Shown piece by piece: positions 45,353 through 54,390 of a stretch of DNA of 64,000 nt (position 1 is its first letter; the number at the start of each line of letters is the position of its first letter). A program made the position numbers and the translations under genes. Source of the DNA: Verrucosispora sp. NA02020 (GTDB taxonomy: Bacteria > Actinomycetota > Actinomycetes > Mycobacteriales > Micromonosporaceae); the NCBI RefSeq assembly GCF_013364215.1, contig NZ_CP054923.1, positions 6,448,001 to 6,512,000 on the forward strand, written 5' to 3'. Under the pieces are notes generated by a model, which saw only the letters and a list, made by a program, of their open reading frames with translations, had not been told where the DNA came from and searched no databases.

Positions 45353-45380
45353 TTGTCCACAGGCCCGGCGGCTGTCCACA
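45353..45380 (+). promoter_or_regulatory. Pair of DnaA-box-like sites
   Basis: TTGTCCACA (45353-45361, exact actinobacterial DnaA box) and CTGTCCACA (45372-45380), spaced 19 bp, about 50-80 bp before the AbiEi-like start. Confidence 0.5.
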
Positions 45381-45432
45381 GGTCCGGCCGGGAACCACCT
45401 ACGGGCCACGATCGCGGTCGATGCTGTGCGGC

Positions 45433-46422
45433 ATGCGCAGCCATCCGCCCCACTTCGCCGACCTGGCCGAACACCAGCAGCAGATCGTCAGCCGCGCTCA
45501 ACTCCTCGCCGCCGGCTTCGACGACATGTATCTCTACCGGCAGGCCCGACGCGGCCTCTGGCAGCGGGTGCTGCCCGCGACGTACGCCCTGGTCACCGGC
45601 GCCCTGACCGACGAGCAGCGGCGGATCTCGGCGGCGCTGTACGCCGGGTCCGACGCGCAGCTGACCGGCCTCGCCGCGCTGACCTGGTACGGCTTCCGGC
45701 AGAGCCCGCGCACCGACGCCGTGCAGCTCGTCGTGCCGCATCACGCCCGCCGCACGTCCACCGGCTTCGCGGTGATCTCGCGGGCTCTGACACTGGACGA
45801 CCGGGCCCGCGCCACGCCGCTCTACCCGGTGTGTTCGCCGGCCCGCGCGGTCGTCGACGCGGCACGCGGCCTGCGGCAGCTCCGTCCGGTGCGGGCCGTC
45901 GTCGCCGAGGCCGTGCAGCGGGGGTACGCGGACCTCGCCGCCCTGGACGAGGAGATCCGTCGGGCCCGGCGCAGCCGTACGGCGCTGGTCAGAAAGGCGT
46001 TCGCCGAGGTGACGCAGGGCGTGCGGTCGGCGCCGGAGGCCGAGCTGCGGGACTGCCTCGCGGCGAGCACGGTGCTGCCGGAGATCCTGTGGAATCCCCG
46101 GCTGCGGGACGCGGGTGGCCGGGCGGTGCCGACGCCCGACGGCTACCTGTCGGAGGCGGCGGTGGCTCTGGAGGTCGACTCGCAGGAGTACCACTTCCGC
46201 CCCGGCGACTGGGCGCGCACCCTCGACCGGCACAACGAGCTGAGCCGGTTCGGCGTGCTGGTGCTGCACTTCACGCCAGCACAGATCCGCCGCGAGCCGG
46301 ACCGGGTACGGCGGTCGGTGGAGGAGGCGTACGAGTCACGGCGCGGGCTCGGTGTCAACATCCGGTTGCGGGTCGACGTGTCGACGCCACCGACTCCGCC
46401 GACCGGCGATCCGCGCGGTTGA
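45433..46422 (+). CDS. AbiEi-like / DUF559-type hypothetical protein
   Basis: About 329 residues. The N-terminus (HHPPHFADLAEHQQQIVSRAQLLAAG key residues Q..IVSR.QLL..G) is the AbiEi-type winged helix of type IV antitoxins. The middle is the usual PSRAVVDAARGL-type linker (SPARAVVDAARGL). The C-terminus has VALEVDSQEYHF....W..TL.R...L...GV.VL.FT, a DUF559/Vsr-like nuclease fold. No AbiEii toxin is adjacent, so it is an orphan of this common actinobacterial family. The start could be ATG 45421 or 45433. Confidence 0.7.
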   Translation: MRSHPPHFADLAEHQQQIVSRAQLLAAGFDDMYLYRQARRGLWQRVLPATYALVTGALTDEQRRISAALYAGSDAQLTGLAALTWYGFRQSPRTDAVQLVVPHHARRTSTGFAVISRALTLDDRARATPLYPVCSPARAVVDAARGLRQLRPVRAVVAEAVQRGYADLAALDEEIRRARRSRTALVRKAFAEVTQGVRSAPEAELRDCLAASTVLPEILWNPRLRDAGGRAVPTPDGYLSEAAVALEVDSQEYHFRPGDWARTLDRHNELSRFGVLVLHFTPAQIRREPDRVRRSVEEAYESRRGLGVNIRLRVDVSTPPTPPTGDPRG

Positions 46423-46426
46423 CGGT

Positions 46427-46476
46427 GTTAGGAAGGGTCCCCTGCTATACGCCAGGCGTTAACAGGGGACCCTTCC
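46427..46476. repeat. Intergenic palindromic repeat, copy 5
   Basis: gttaggaagggtcccctgct with cgttaacaggggacccttcc; it sits between the convergent AbiEi-like gene and glyS and could end both transcripts. Confidence 0.85.
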
Positions 46477-46483
46477 TTTCACC

Positions 46484-47863
<1,380 letters not shown>

Positions 47864-47977
47864 TTTTCCTCCTACGCCGACTGGCGGTCGGCGGGGACAG
47901 TGTGGGATGAGTCGAACGGTCCGGGACCACGGTACGACCCCGCCGGTCCTCGGACCCAGCACATTACCTGCGGCCGG

Positions 47978-48673
47978 TCAGTTGACTCCGCAGACCTCCA
48001 TGCCACCGGTCTGCTGGTCCTGCTGGAGTACGACCTGTTGGCGCTCCTGGCCGCCACCGCTGAAGGTCACGTCCACCGGCACGGTCAGCGTGGTGGTGTC
48101 CACCTGCCCGACCCGGTAGGAGGAGATCTGCGGTTCGGCCGCCGCCCGGCGCTCGAACTCCTGCCGCGACTCGCGGCGCCGAGCGTCCTCGCAGAGCTGG
48201 TCGTAGGCCCGGCCGAACTCGCCGTCGGACAGCGCCCGGTAGTAGTCGCCGGAGACGGTGCGTCCCTGCTCGTCGATCGCCTGCACCCCGCTGACCAGCA
48301 GGCCGACCACCGCCGTGCCGCCGCCACCGCAGCACAGCACCAGGGCCAGCGCACCGGCGCCGAGGCCGAGCCAGAGCCGGGTACGGCCGCCCTCGGTCGG
48401 TGGGGCCGCGAACGGCGGGGCCACGCCGGGCCCGGCGGGCGGTGCCGGTGTGCCGGGGTCCGATCCGCCGACCGGGGTGGGCGGCAGGCCGTGGAAACCG
48501 GCGGACGGGGACGGGCCGCCGGGAGCACCGGTGGGCGGGGGCACGCCGTGGCCGCCGGTGGGCGGCGCGCCGGACGGGGCCGGCGGCCAGCCGGGGTCGC
48601 CCGGGGCCTGAGGTCCCTGCTGGCCGGGCAGCGGCTGGTGCGGTGGTGGGGCTGCCGGTCCGGGAGCGGTCAT
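47978..48673 (-). CDS. Pro-rich single-pass membrane protein
   Basis: 231 residues. Residues 1-95 are a Pro/Gly-rich cytoplasmic segment, TM about 99-125 (LWLGLGAGALALVLCCGGGGTAVVGLL key residues), then an extracellular NTF2-like domain of about 100 residues (DYYRALSDGEFGRAYDQLCEDARRR) of the DUF4878 type. Function unknown; related proteins are often lipid- or wall-associated. It precedes glyS with a 114-bp gap. Confidence 0.7.
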   Translation of the reverse strand: MTAPGPAAPPPHQPLPGQQGPQAPGDPGWPPAPSGAPPTGGHGVPPPTGAPGGPSPSAGFHGLPPTPVGGSDPGTPAPPAGPGVAPPFAAPPTEGGRTRLWLGLGAGALALVLCCGGGGTAVVGLLVSGVQAIDEQGRTVSGDYYRALSDGEFGRAYDQLCEDARRRESRQEFERRAAAEPQISSYRVGQVDTTTLTVPVDVTFSGGGQERQQVVLQQDQQTGGMEVCGVN

Positions 48674-48698
48674 GGAAGCCAGCGTAGTGCCCGGCGGC

Positions 48699-49040
48699 TC
48701 ACCGGTAAGGACCCGCAGCTCGATCGCTGGCGACCACCACCACGTCCCCGCCGGGTGCCGCGGTCGCCAACGCCTCGTACGCGGACGGCTCGTCGATGCT
48801 CTCGGCGAGCAGCGGGACGGCGGTGACCTTGACGTCGAAGCCGCCCAGCGCCCGCCGGTAGGTGCCGACCGACTCCCACTCGGTGACCAGGCACCAGTGG
48901 CGCGGGTCGTCCAGTGCCCGGACGACCTGTCCCCGCAGGTAGCCGGGCCGGGCTGCGAGCGCGGCGAGGGCCGCGTGGGCCCGACCGGCGAAGTCCTCGG
49001 CGGCGTCTTCCTCGACCACGAACCGGTTGGTCACCAGCAC
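48699..49040 (-). CDS. Antibiotic biosynthesis monooxygenase (ABM) domain protein
   Basis: 113 residues, dimeric ferredoxin-like ABM fold: RFVVEEDAAEDFAGRAHAAL, LAARPGYLRGQVVRALDDPRHWCLVTEWES, as in small heme- or quinol-monooxygenase and IsdG relatives. The catalytic residues cannot be assigned, and the role may be general. Divergent from the small membrane protein gene 30 bp away. Confidence 0.78.
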   Translation of the reverse strand: MLVTNRFVVEEDAAEDFAGRAHAALAALAARPGYLRGQVVRALDDPRHWCLVTEWESVGTYRRALGGFDVKVTAVPLLAESIDEPSAYEALATAAPGGDVVVVASDRAAGPYR

Positions 49041-49069
49041 CGGCTCCCCCTCCTCGTAGAGTCTGTGGG

Positions 49070-49327
49070 ATGCAGCGTACGCAGCGCGGGATCCACGAGC
49101 GGCTGGCCCGGGCCAACCCCACGACGGTGTTCCTGATCACCCTGTTCCTGATGCTGGCCGCGTTCTTCGTCCCGGGGGTGATCGGCGGGCTGTTGACCTT
49201 GACGATCGCCGCCGCGCTGGCCGCACTGCTGGTGACGACCTGGCAGGTGCAGACCCCGCCGACCCGGGCGATCCGGCTCGTCGCGCTCACCCTGCTGGTC
49301 ACCGTCGGCCTGGTGAAGCTGCTCTGA
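49070..49327 (+). CDS. Small two-TM membrane protein
   Basis: 85 residues from ATG 49070. Two hydrophobic helices (TTVFLITLFLMLAAFFVPGV and LTLTIAAALAALLVTTW) plus a third weak one at the C-terminus. Basic N-terminus (RTQRGIHERLARAN). I think it is DUF6703-like, but this is unsure. It ends only 20 bp before the Zur box of the znu operon. Confidence 0.7.
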   Translation: MQRTQRGIHERLARANPTTVFLITLFLMLAAFFVPGVIGGLLTLTIAAALAALLVTTWQVQTPPTRAIRLVALTLLVTVGLVKLL

Positions 49328-49346
49328 CATGCACTCATGCGTTTTT

Positions 49347-49359
49347 GACAATCATTGTC
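49347..49359. promoter_or_regulatory. zur box: Zur box upstream of znuA
   Basis: gacaat-c-attgtc palindrome within tgacaatcattgtcg, read on the other strand as ACAATGATTGTCA, fits actinobacterial Zur sites (TGA.AATGATT.TCA type). It lies 23-35 bp before the znuA start, so zinc-loaded Zur would cover the start region of znuACB. Confidence 0.8.
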
Positions 49360-49381
49360 GTTGTCGCGGAGAGTCGGTGTC

Positions 49382-50410
49382 ATGACCTACCGCACCGCTC
49401 CGCGCGCTCTGGCCACCGCCACGGCCGCCCTGCTCGCCCTGGGTGGCGTCACCGCCTGCTCGACCGAGGACAGCCCGGCCGGCGCCGACCCGAACCGGAT
49501 CGACGTGGTGGCCGGGTTCTACCCGTTGCAGTTCCTCGCCGAGCAGGTCGGCGGCGACGCGGTGGCGGTGACGAACCTGGCCCGCCCCGGCGCCGAGCCG
49601 CACGACCTGGAGCTGAACCCGGGGCAGGTCGGTCAGATCAGCGAGGCGGAGCTGATCATCTTCCTGCACGGCTTCCAGCCCGCGGTGGACGAGGCGATCG
49701 ACCAGAACGGCGGTGACCGCGCGTTCGACGTGGCGACCGTGGAGCCGCTGCTCGACGCCGCCGCCGGTGGCCACACCCACAGCCACGGCGACGACGACCA
49801 CGGTCACGAGGACGACGACCACGGTCACGACCACGACGAGGAGAAGAAGCCGGCGGAGGAGGCGAAGCACGCCGAGGAGACCTCGGACGGCGCCAAGGAC
49901 CCGCACGTCTGGCTGGACCCGACCCGGCTGGCCACCATCGGCGACAAGCTGGCCGAGCGCCTCGGCGCCGTCGACCCGGACCGGGCCGGCGAGTACACCC
50001 GGCGGGCCACCGCCCTGCGTACCGAGTTGGAGAAGCTGGACACCGAGTTCAGCGAGGGCCTGAAGACCTGCCAGCGGCGGGAGATCGTGGTCAGCCACAC
50101 CGCGTTCGGGTACCTCGCGCAGAAGTACCAGCTGGAGCAGATCGGCATCACCGGGCTCTCCCCGGAGGACGAGCCGTCGCCGCAACGGCTGGCCGAGGTC
50201 ACCGAGGAGGCGCGGGAGCACGGCGCCACCACGATCTTCTTCGAGACTCTCGTCAGCCCGAAGGTCGCCGAGACCATCGCCAAGGAGGTCGGCGCCCAGA
50301 CCGCGGTGCTCGATCCGATCGAAGGCCTGTCCGCCGACAACGGCGGCGACTACCTTTCGGTGATGCGCACCAATCTGCAGACCCTGAGGACGGCGTTGAG
50401 CTGCTCGTGA
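49382..50410 (+). CDS. znuA: Zinc ABC transporter substrate-binding lipoprotein
   Basis: 342 residues from ATG 49382. Lipobox in LALGGVTACSTED; cluster A-I/ZnuA fold with metal ligands in AEPHDLEL, DPHVWLDP and VVSHTAFGYL. A His/Asp/Glu-rich loop at about 128-160 (HTHSHGDDDHGHEDDDHGHD core) is the zinc-capturing loop typical of ZnuA rather than manganese binders. It delivers zinc to ZnuB. First gene of znuACB-arsR-zur, under the Zur box, and its stop overlaps znuC (GTGA). Confidence 0.95.
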   Translation: MTYRTAPRALATATAALLALGGVTACSTEDSPAGADPNRIDVVAGFYPLQFLAEQVGGDAVAVTNLARPGAEPHDLELNPGQVGQISEAELIIFLHGFQPAVDEAIDQNGGDRAFDVATVEPLLDAAAGGHTHSHGDDDHGHEDDDHGHDHDEEKKPAEEAKHAEETSDGAKDPHVWLDPTRLATIGDKLAERLGAVDPDRAGEYTRRATALRTELEKLDTEFSEGLKTCQRREIVVSHTAFGYLAQKYQLEQIGITGLSPEDEPSPQRLAEVTEEAREHGATTIFFETLVSPKVAETIAKEVGAQTAVLDPIEGLSADNGGDYLSVMRTNLQTLRTALSCS

Positions 50411-51171
50411 CACCTGACGTCATCACCGTGGAGCACGGGGTGGTCGGCTACGACGGCCGCCCCGTGCTCCGCGACGTATCCCTGACCGTGACCACCGGCG
50501 AGGTGGTCGCGGTCCTCGGCGCCAACGGCTCCGGCAAGTCCACCCTGATCCGCGCCGTGCTCGGGCTCGTCCCGCTCACCGCCGGCTCGATCACCCTCTT
50601 CGGCCAGCGGGTACGCCGGTTCCGACAGTGGCAGCGGCTCGGCTACGTGCCCCAGCGGCTCGGTGCGGGCAGCGGCGTACCGGCCACCGTGGCCGAGGTG
50701 GTCGCCTCCGGCCGACTGGCCCGCCGGGGCATCCTGCGTCCGCCGGGGCGGGTCGACCGGGAGGCGGTGGCGGAGGCGTTGCGCGCCGTGGGCCTGGCCG
50801 ACCGGGCGAAGGACCCGGTGGCCACGCTCTCCGGCGGGCAGCAGCAACGCACCCTGATCGCCCGGGCGCTGGCCGGACGCCCGGAACTGCTGGTGCTCGA
50901 CGAACCGACGGCGGGGGTGGACGCGGCCAGCCAGGAGGCGTTCGCCGGGGCGCTGCGCGGCTTCGTCGACGACGGCGGCACCGTCCTGCTCGTCGCGCAC
51001 GAACTGGGCCCGCTCCGGCCGCTGATCAGTCGCGCGATCGTCGTACACCAGGGGCAGATCGCGCACGACGGCGCGGTCCCGGACCCGGCCGGGCACCACG
51101 CCGAGCCCGACCACGACCACGTGCATCCGCACGGCCCCGAGGAGCCCGCCGGCATGTGGAGCACAAGGTGA
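50407..51171 (+). CDS. znuC: Zinc ABC transporter ATPase
   Basis: 254 residues from GTG 50407. Walker A GANGSGKST, signature LSGGQQQRTLIARAL, Walker B LLVLDEPTAGVD, H-loop VAHE. The C-terminal tail HHAEPDHDHVHPHG is His-rich, which is unusual for the ATPase and may bind zinc in the cytoplasm. Its stop overlaps the znuB GTG start at 51168. Confidence 0.93.
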   Translation: MTPDVITVEHGVVGYDGRPVLRDVSLTVTTGEVVAVLGANGSGKSTLIRAVLGLVPLTAGSITLFGQRVRRFRQWQRLGYVPQRLGAGSGVPATVAEVVASGRLARRGILRPPGRVDREAVAEALRAVGLADRAKDPVATLSGGQQQRTLIARALAGRPELLVLDEPTAGVDAASQEAFAGALRGFVDDGGTVLLVAHELGPLRPLISRAIVVHQGQIAHDGAVPDPAGHHAEPDHDHVHPHGPEEPAGMWSTR

Positions 51172-52037
51172 GTCTCTTCCAGTACGAATTCATGATGCGC
51201 GCCCTGATCGGCGCGCTGATCATCGGGCTGGCCGCCCCGGCGCTCGGCATCTACCTGGTGCAGCGACGACTCGCGCTGATCGGCGACGGCATCGGGCACG
51301 TGGCGCTCACCGGCGTCGGCGCGGGCCTGCTGTTCCAGACCTCGCCCGTGATCATGGCGGTGATCGCGGCCACCATCGGGGCGATCGCCATCGAGCTGAT
51401 CCGCGAACGCGGTCGCACCTCCGGCGACCTGGCACTCGCCCTGCTCTTCTACGGCGGCATCGCCGGTGGCGTGGTCCTGGTGGGGCTCTCCGACAGCACC
51501 AGCGCCAACCTCAACGCGTACCTCTTCGGTGCGTTGACCACGACCTCCCGCGACGACCTGGTCACCATCGCGGTGCTCGGTGTGGCGGTGCTGGCCGCGA
51601 TGCTGGCGTTGCGGCCCGCACTCTTCGCGGTCTGCCACGACGAGGAGTACGCCCGGGTCTCCGGCCTGCCGGTACGCGCGCTGAACCTGCTGCTCGCGAT
51701 CACCACCGCGATCACCGTCACGATCGCCATGCGGGCCGTCGGCGTCCTGCTGATCAGCGCGCTGATGGTCGTACCGGTGGCCACCGCCCAGCAGGTCACC
51801 CGGGGCTTCCGCAGCACCATGACGGCAGCCATGGCACTGGGCCTGTTCGCCGCCGGGGCCGGCATCTGGATGGCGGCGCTCGCCGACACCGCACCGGGCG
51901 CGTCGGTGGTGGTCCTGGCCATCGCCTCCTTCGTGGTGGTCACCCTGCTGGCCGCCGCCTGGCGCCGGATCCGCCGCTCCCGGCCGCAACCCACACCCGA
52001 TCCGGAACCGCACGAGGTGGTGCTCAGCCGGTCCTGA
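51168..52037 (+). CDS. znuB: Zinc ABC transporter permease
   Basis: 289 residues with eight or nine TM helices of the ABC-3 (ZnuB/MntB) family: the conserved loop ALIGDGIGHVALTGVGAGLL, and GVLLISALMVVPVATAQQVTRGF. It forms the zinc channel for ZnuA/ZnuC. GTG start coupled to znuC. Confidence 0.93.
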   Translation: MSLFQYEFMMRALIGALIIGLAAPALGIYLVQRRLALIGDGIGHVALTGVGAGLLFQTSPVIMAVIAATIGAIAIELIRERGRTSGDLALALLFYGGIAGGVVLVGLSDSTSANLNAYLFGALTTTSRDDLVTIAVLGVAVLAAMLALRPALFAVCHDEEYARVSGLPVRALNLLLAITTAITVTIAMRAVGVLLISALMVVPVATAQQVTRGFRSTMTAAMALGLFAAGAGIWMAALADTAPGASVVVLAIASFVVVTLLAAAWRRIRRSRPQPTPDPEPHEVVLSRS

Positions 52038-52074
52038 TCACGGGTTCCGCTTCGGTATTGGTTACCGTTGCAGG

Positions 52075-52374
52075 GTGACCAGCGGATCGGGCTATGACGC
52101 CTTCGAGGGTGCCAGCGAGCTCCTGCGCGCCCTCTCGGCGCCGATCCGGCTCGCCATCGTCAGCGAACTGGCCGGCGGCGAGCGGTGCGTGCACGAGCTG
52201 GTGGATAAACTCGGCGTCGCGCAACCGCTGGTCTCCCAGCACCTGCGGGTGCTGCGCGGGGCCGGCGTGGTCCGCGGCTCGCGGCGGGGCCGGGAGATCG
52301 CGTACGCCCTGGTCGACGAGCATGTCGCGCACATCGTCGCCGACGCGGTCAGCCATGCCGGGGAGGAATCATGA
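52075..52374 (+). CDS. ArsR/SmtB zinc-sensing repressor
   Basis: 99 residues from GTG 52075. Winged helix with LVSQHLRVLRGAGVV recognition helix. At the C-terminus DEHVAHIVADAVSHAGE fits D-x-H-x10-H-x2-E exactly, the alpha-5 zinc site of SmtB/CzrA-type sensors. It probably responds to excess zinc; its targets are not in the window (no exporter). The end is ggaggaatcATGA, coupling to the first of the 71-bp mini-ORF repeats. Confidence 0.88.
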   Translation: MTSGSGYDAFEGASELLRALSAPIRLAIVSELAGGERCVHELVDKLGVAQPLVSQHLRVLRGAGVVRGSRRGREIAYALVDEHVAHIVADAVSHAGEES

Positions 52375-52445
52375 GCGAGCCACGCGAGCGAATCATCAGG
52401 TTCAGCACAAATGTCGGCACGCAGCGAAGCGGAGTGACGGCATGA
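52371..52445 (+). CDS. Mini-ORF A (24 aa)
   Basis: ATG 52371 overlaps the arsR TGA (52372-52374); MSEPRERIIR..GTQRSGVTA; TGA at 52443-52445 overlaps mini-ORF B start. Confidence 0.45.
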   Translation: MSEPRERIIRFSTNVGTQRSGVTA

Positions 52446-52516
52446 GCGAGCGCAGCGAGCGAATCATCAGGTTCAGCACAAATGCCGGCACGCAGCGAAG
52501 CGGAGTGACGGCATGA
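52442..52516 (+). CDS. Mini-ORF B (24 aa)
   Basis: ATG 52442; MSERSERIIR..GTQRSGVTA; TGA 52514-52516 overlaps mini-ORF C start. ATGCCG earlier in the unit can pair with CGGCAT over the next start codon. Confidence 0.45.
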   Translation: MSERSERIIRFSTNAGTQRSGVTA

Positions 52517-52587
52517 GCGAGCCACGCGAGCGAGACATCAGGCCCAGCACACATGCCGGCACGCAGCGAAGCGGAGGGTCGGCATGA
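52513..52587 (+). CDS. Mini-ORF C (24 aa)
   Basis: ATG 52513; MSEPRERDIR..GTQRSGGSA; TGA 52585-52587 overlaps the zur start at 52584. Confidence 0.45.
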   Translation: MSEPRERDIRPSTHAGTQRSGGSA

Positions 52588-52979
52588 GCGAGAGTGCGGT
52601 GGTCCGCAACACCCGCCAGCGGTCGGCGGTGAGCGCGTTGCTGGCCGAGTTGGAGGGCTTCCACAGCGCCCAGGACCTACACGCGATGCTGCGTGAACGC
52701 GGCGAGCGGGTCGGGTTGACGACGGTCTACCGGACGTTGCAGGGCCTGGCCGACGCGGGCGAGATCGACGTGATGCGTCCGCCCGGCGGCGAGCACCTCT
52801 ACCGCAGGTGCAGCGAGGGGCACCACCACCATCTGGTCTGCCGCGTCTGCGGCCGGACGGTGGAGGTGGCCGGGCCGACGGTGGAGAACTGGGCCGACCG
52901 GGTGGCCGCCCAGCACGGCTTCACCGACGTCAGCCACACCCTGGAAATTTTCGGCACCTGCCCGGACTGCGCCCGCTGA
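52584..52979 (+). CDS. zur: Zinc uptake regulator Zur (Fur family)
   Basis: 131 residues from ATG 52584. N-terminal winged helix (TRQRSAVSALL, TTVYRTLQGLADAGEID key residues); metal sites in HLYRRCSEGHHHHLVCRVCGR and a structural CxxC pair (CRVC, CPDC). As a zinc-bound dimer it should repress znuACB at the Zur box. The 71-bp cassettes directly before it couple its translation to arsR. Confidence 0.92.
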   Translation: MSESAVVRNTRQRSAVSALLAELEGFHSAQDLHAMLRERGERVGLTTVYRTLQGLADAGEIDVMRPPGGEHLYRRCSEGHHHHLVCRVCGRTVEVAGPTVENWADRVAAQHGFTDVSHTLEIFGTCPDCAR

Positions 52980-53048
52980 TCCCGCCTGCCGCACGATCGG
53001 GCGTCCGTGGGAGTGCTCGCCGCGCCGGGGCGTGGCACGCTGTCCGGC

Positions 53049-53669
53049 GTGAAGATCTACGCTGATCGTTTCCCGACCGCGCTGCGCCAGTTCCTCACCG
53101 ATCTGCTCGTCGTCGCCTGGGTGTACGTGGCGATCCGGGGTGCGCTCTGGCTGCACGATCTGGTGCAGAAGCTGGCCGTACCCGGACAGAAGCTGGAGGG
53201 GGCCGGCGGCGGACTGGCCGACAACCTGGCCGACGCGGGCGGCAAGGTCGGCCGGGTGCCGTTGGTGGGCGACGAGCTGACCGGCCCGTTCGAGCGGGCG
53301 GCCGGCGCGGCCCGTTCGCTCGCCGAGGCCGGGCGGGACCAGCAGGAACTGGTCGACCAGTTGGCGGTGGCGCTGGCCGTCGGGTTGCTGGTGGTCCCGC
53401 TGGGGTTGGTGCTGTTCGGCTGGCTGCCACTGCGGGTGCGCTGGATGCGGCGGGCCGCCTCGGCGGCGGCTCTGGCCGCCGCTCCCGCCGGCCGGGACCT
53501 GCTGGCCCTGCGCGCCCTGGCCGGTCAGCCGCTGCGCAAGCTCACCCGGATCTCCCCGGACGTCGCTGAGGCGTGGCGCCAGGGCGACGACGCCACCGTC
53601 AACGCCCTGGCCGCCCTCGAACTCCGCCGCCTGGGCCTCCACGACCCCCACTCCCACCCCCGCACCTAA
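53049..53669 (+). CDS. Two-TM membrane protein, unknown family
   Basis: About 206 residues from GTG 53049. N-terminal TM (LTDLLVVAWVYVAIRGALWL), a soluble middle of about 85 residues, second TM (LAVALAVGLLVVPLGLVLFGW), then a cytoplasmic tail of repeated RALAGQPLRKLTRI type. I do not recognise the family. It follows zur by 69 bp and could be part of the zinc operon. Confidence 0.65.
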   Translation: MKIYADRFPTALRQFLTDLLVVAWVYVAIRGALWLHDLVQKLAVPGQKLEGAGGGLADNLADAGGKVGRVPLVGDELTGPFERAAGAARSLAEAGRDQQELVDQLAVALAVGLLVVPLGLVLFGWLPLRVRWMRRAASAAALAAAPAGRDLLALRALAGQPLRKLTRISPDVAEAWRQGDDATVNALAALELRRLGLHDPHSHPRT

Positions 53670-53691
53670 CCCCCACCCCCTAACCCCGACA

Positions 53692-53760
53692 CCGCGTTGA
53701 TCAAGAAGTTTTCGCCGTCCGAGCCCATGGGGCATGGCCAAAACTTCTTGATCAACGCGG
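53692..53760. repeat. 21-bp perfect inverted repeat with long loop
   Basis: Arms 53692-53712 and 53740-53760 (ccgcgttgatcaagaagttt..) are perfectly complementary, loop 27 nt. It lies between convergent genes, so it may be a bidirectional terminator, but the AT-rich arms and the long loop are unusual. Confidence 0.75.
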
Positions 53761-53800
53761 CCATGGTGGGGGTGGGGGAAGCGGTCCAGACCCGGCGGGG

Positions 53801-54301
53801 TCAGCCCGGGGATAGCCCGCTCGGGTCCTCCTCGTCGTCGATGTCGTCGTCCCCCCAGTTACGACGGCTGAACGGCAGGATCACCCAGAACGTGAGGAAC
53901 CACAGGCCGGTGACCGCACTGAGCAGGAAGGCGATCGGCCGGGCGAGCACGAAATCGGTGATCAGCAGTACCGAGCTGACCATCGCGACCAGCATGAAGG
54001 CGAGACCGGCGCTGGCCATCTTGTGGGCGAACTGCACCAGCTCCGGCTTGCGGCCCTGACGGAACAGGGCCCGGTGGAACGCCACCGGCGAGATGATCAT
54101 CGCGGTGGCGCCGGCCGCCGCGATCAGCGCGACGACGTAGACGTCGCGCTGGAATTCCGTGGTACGCGTGAAACCGTTACTGAACGGCAGGGTGAGCAGG
54201 AAGGCGAAGAGAATCTGTACGCCGGTCTGCGCGACCCGTAACTCCTGAAGCAGGTCAGCGAAGTTCCGCTGCCAGCGCTGCTTCTCGGTCTCCTTGGACA
54301 C
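53801..54301 (-). CDS. DUF6328-type four-TM membrane protein
   Basis: 166 residues from GTG 54301 (GGAGG 6 nt upstream). Basic N-terminus, then four hydrophobic helices (GVQILFAFLLTLPF, VVALIAAAGATAMIISPVAF, AGLAFMLVAMVSSVLLITDF, AFLLSAVTGLWFLTFWVIL), an acidic C-terminus. Matches the DUF6328 pattern ELR..QTGVQILFAFLL. Unknown function. Confidence 0.8.
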   Translation of the reverse strand: MSKETEKQRWQRNFADLLQELRVAQTGVQILFAFLLTLPFSNGFTRTTEFQRDVYVVALIAAAGATAMIISPVAFHRALFRQGRKPELVQFAHKMASAGLAFMLVAMVSSVLLITDFVLARPIAFLLSAVTGLWFLTFWVILPFSRRNWGDDDIDDEEDPSGLSPG

Positions 54302-54390
54302 CGCGAACCTCCGAGGGAACACGCTCCACCCGGTCGGCACGCCCGACCGGCGGAACGCAGATGCCCCGCCGCGCACGACCCGAAACCGAC

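Larger units (their letters stand above)
52371..52583 (+). repeat. Three tandem 71-bp start-codon cassettes (arsR-zur)
   Basis: ATGs occur at 52371, 52442, 52513 and finally the zur start 52584, exactly 71 bp apart (24 codons minus one). Each unit is a 24-codon ORF with a GGAG Shine-Dalgarno and TGA overlapping the next ATG. Units 1-3 differ at a few bases, and the ends (atgagcgag.., ..cgcagcgaagcggag..) are constant. A ribosome leaving arsR can thus step through three tiny ORFs into zur. Confidence 0.9.

Noticed and set aside
49345..49350. TTGACA as -35 of znuA
   Set aside because: No -10 at 16-18 nt downstream; the bases are part of the Zur palindrome.
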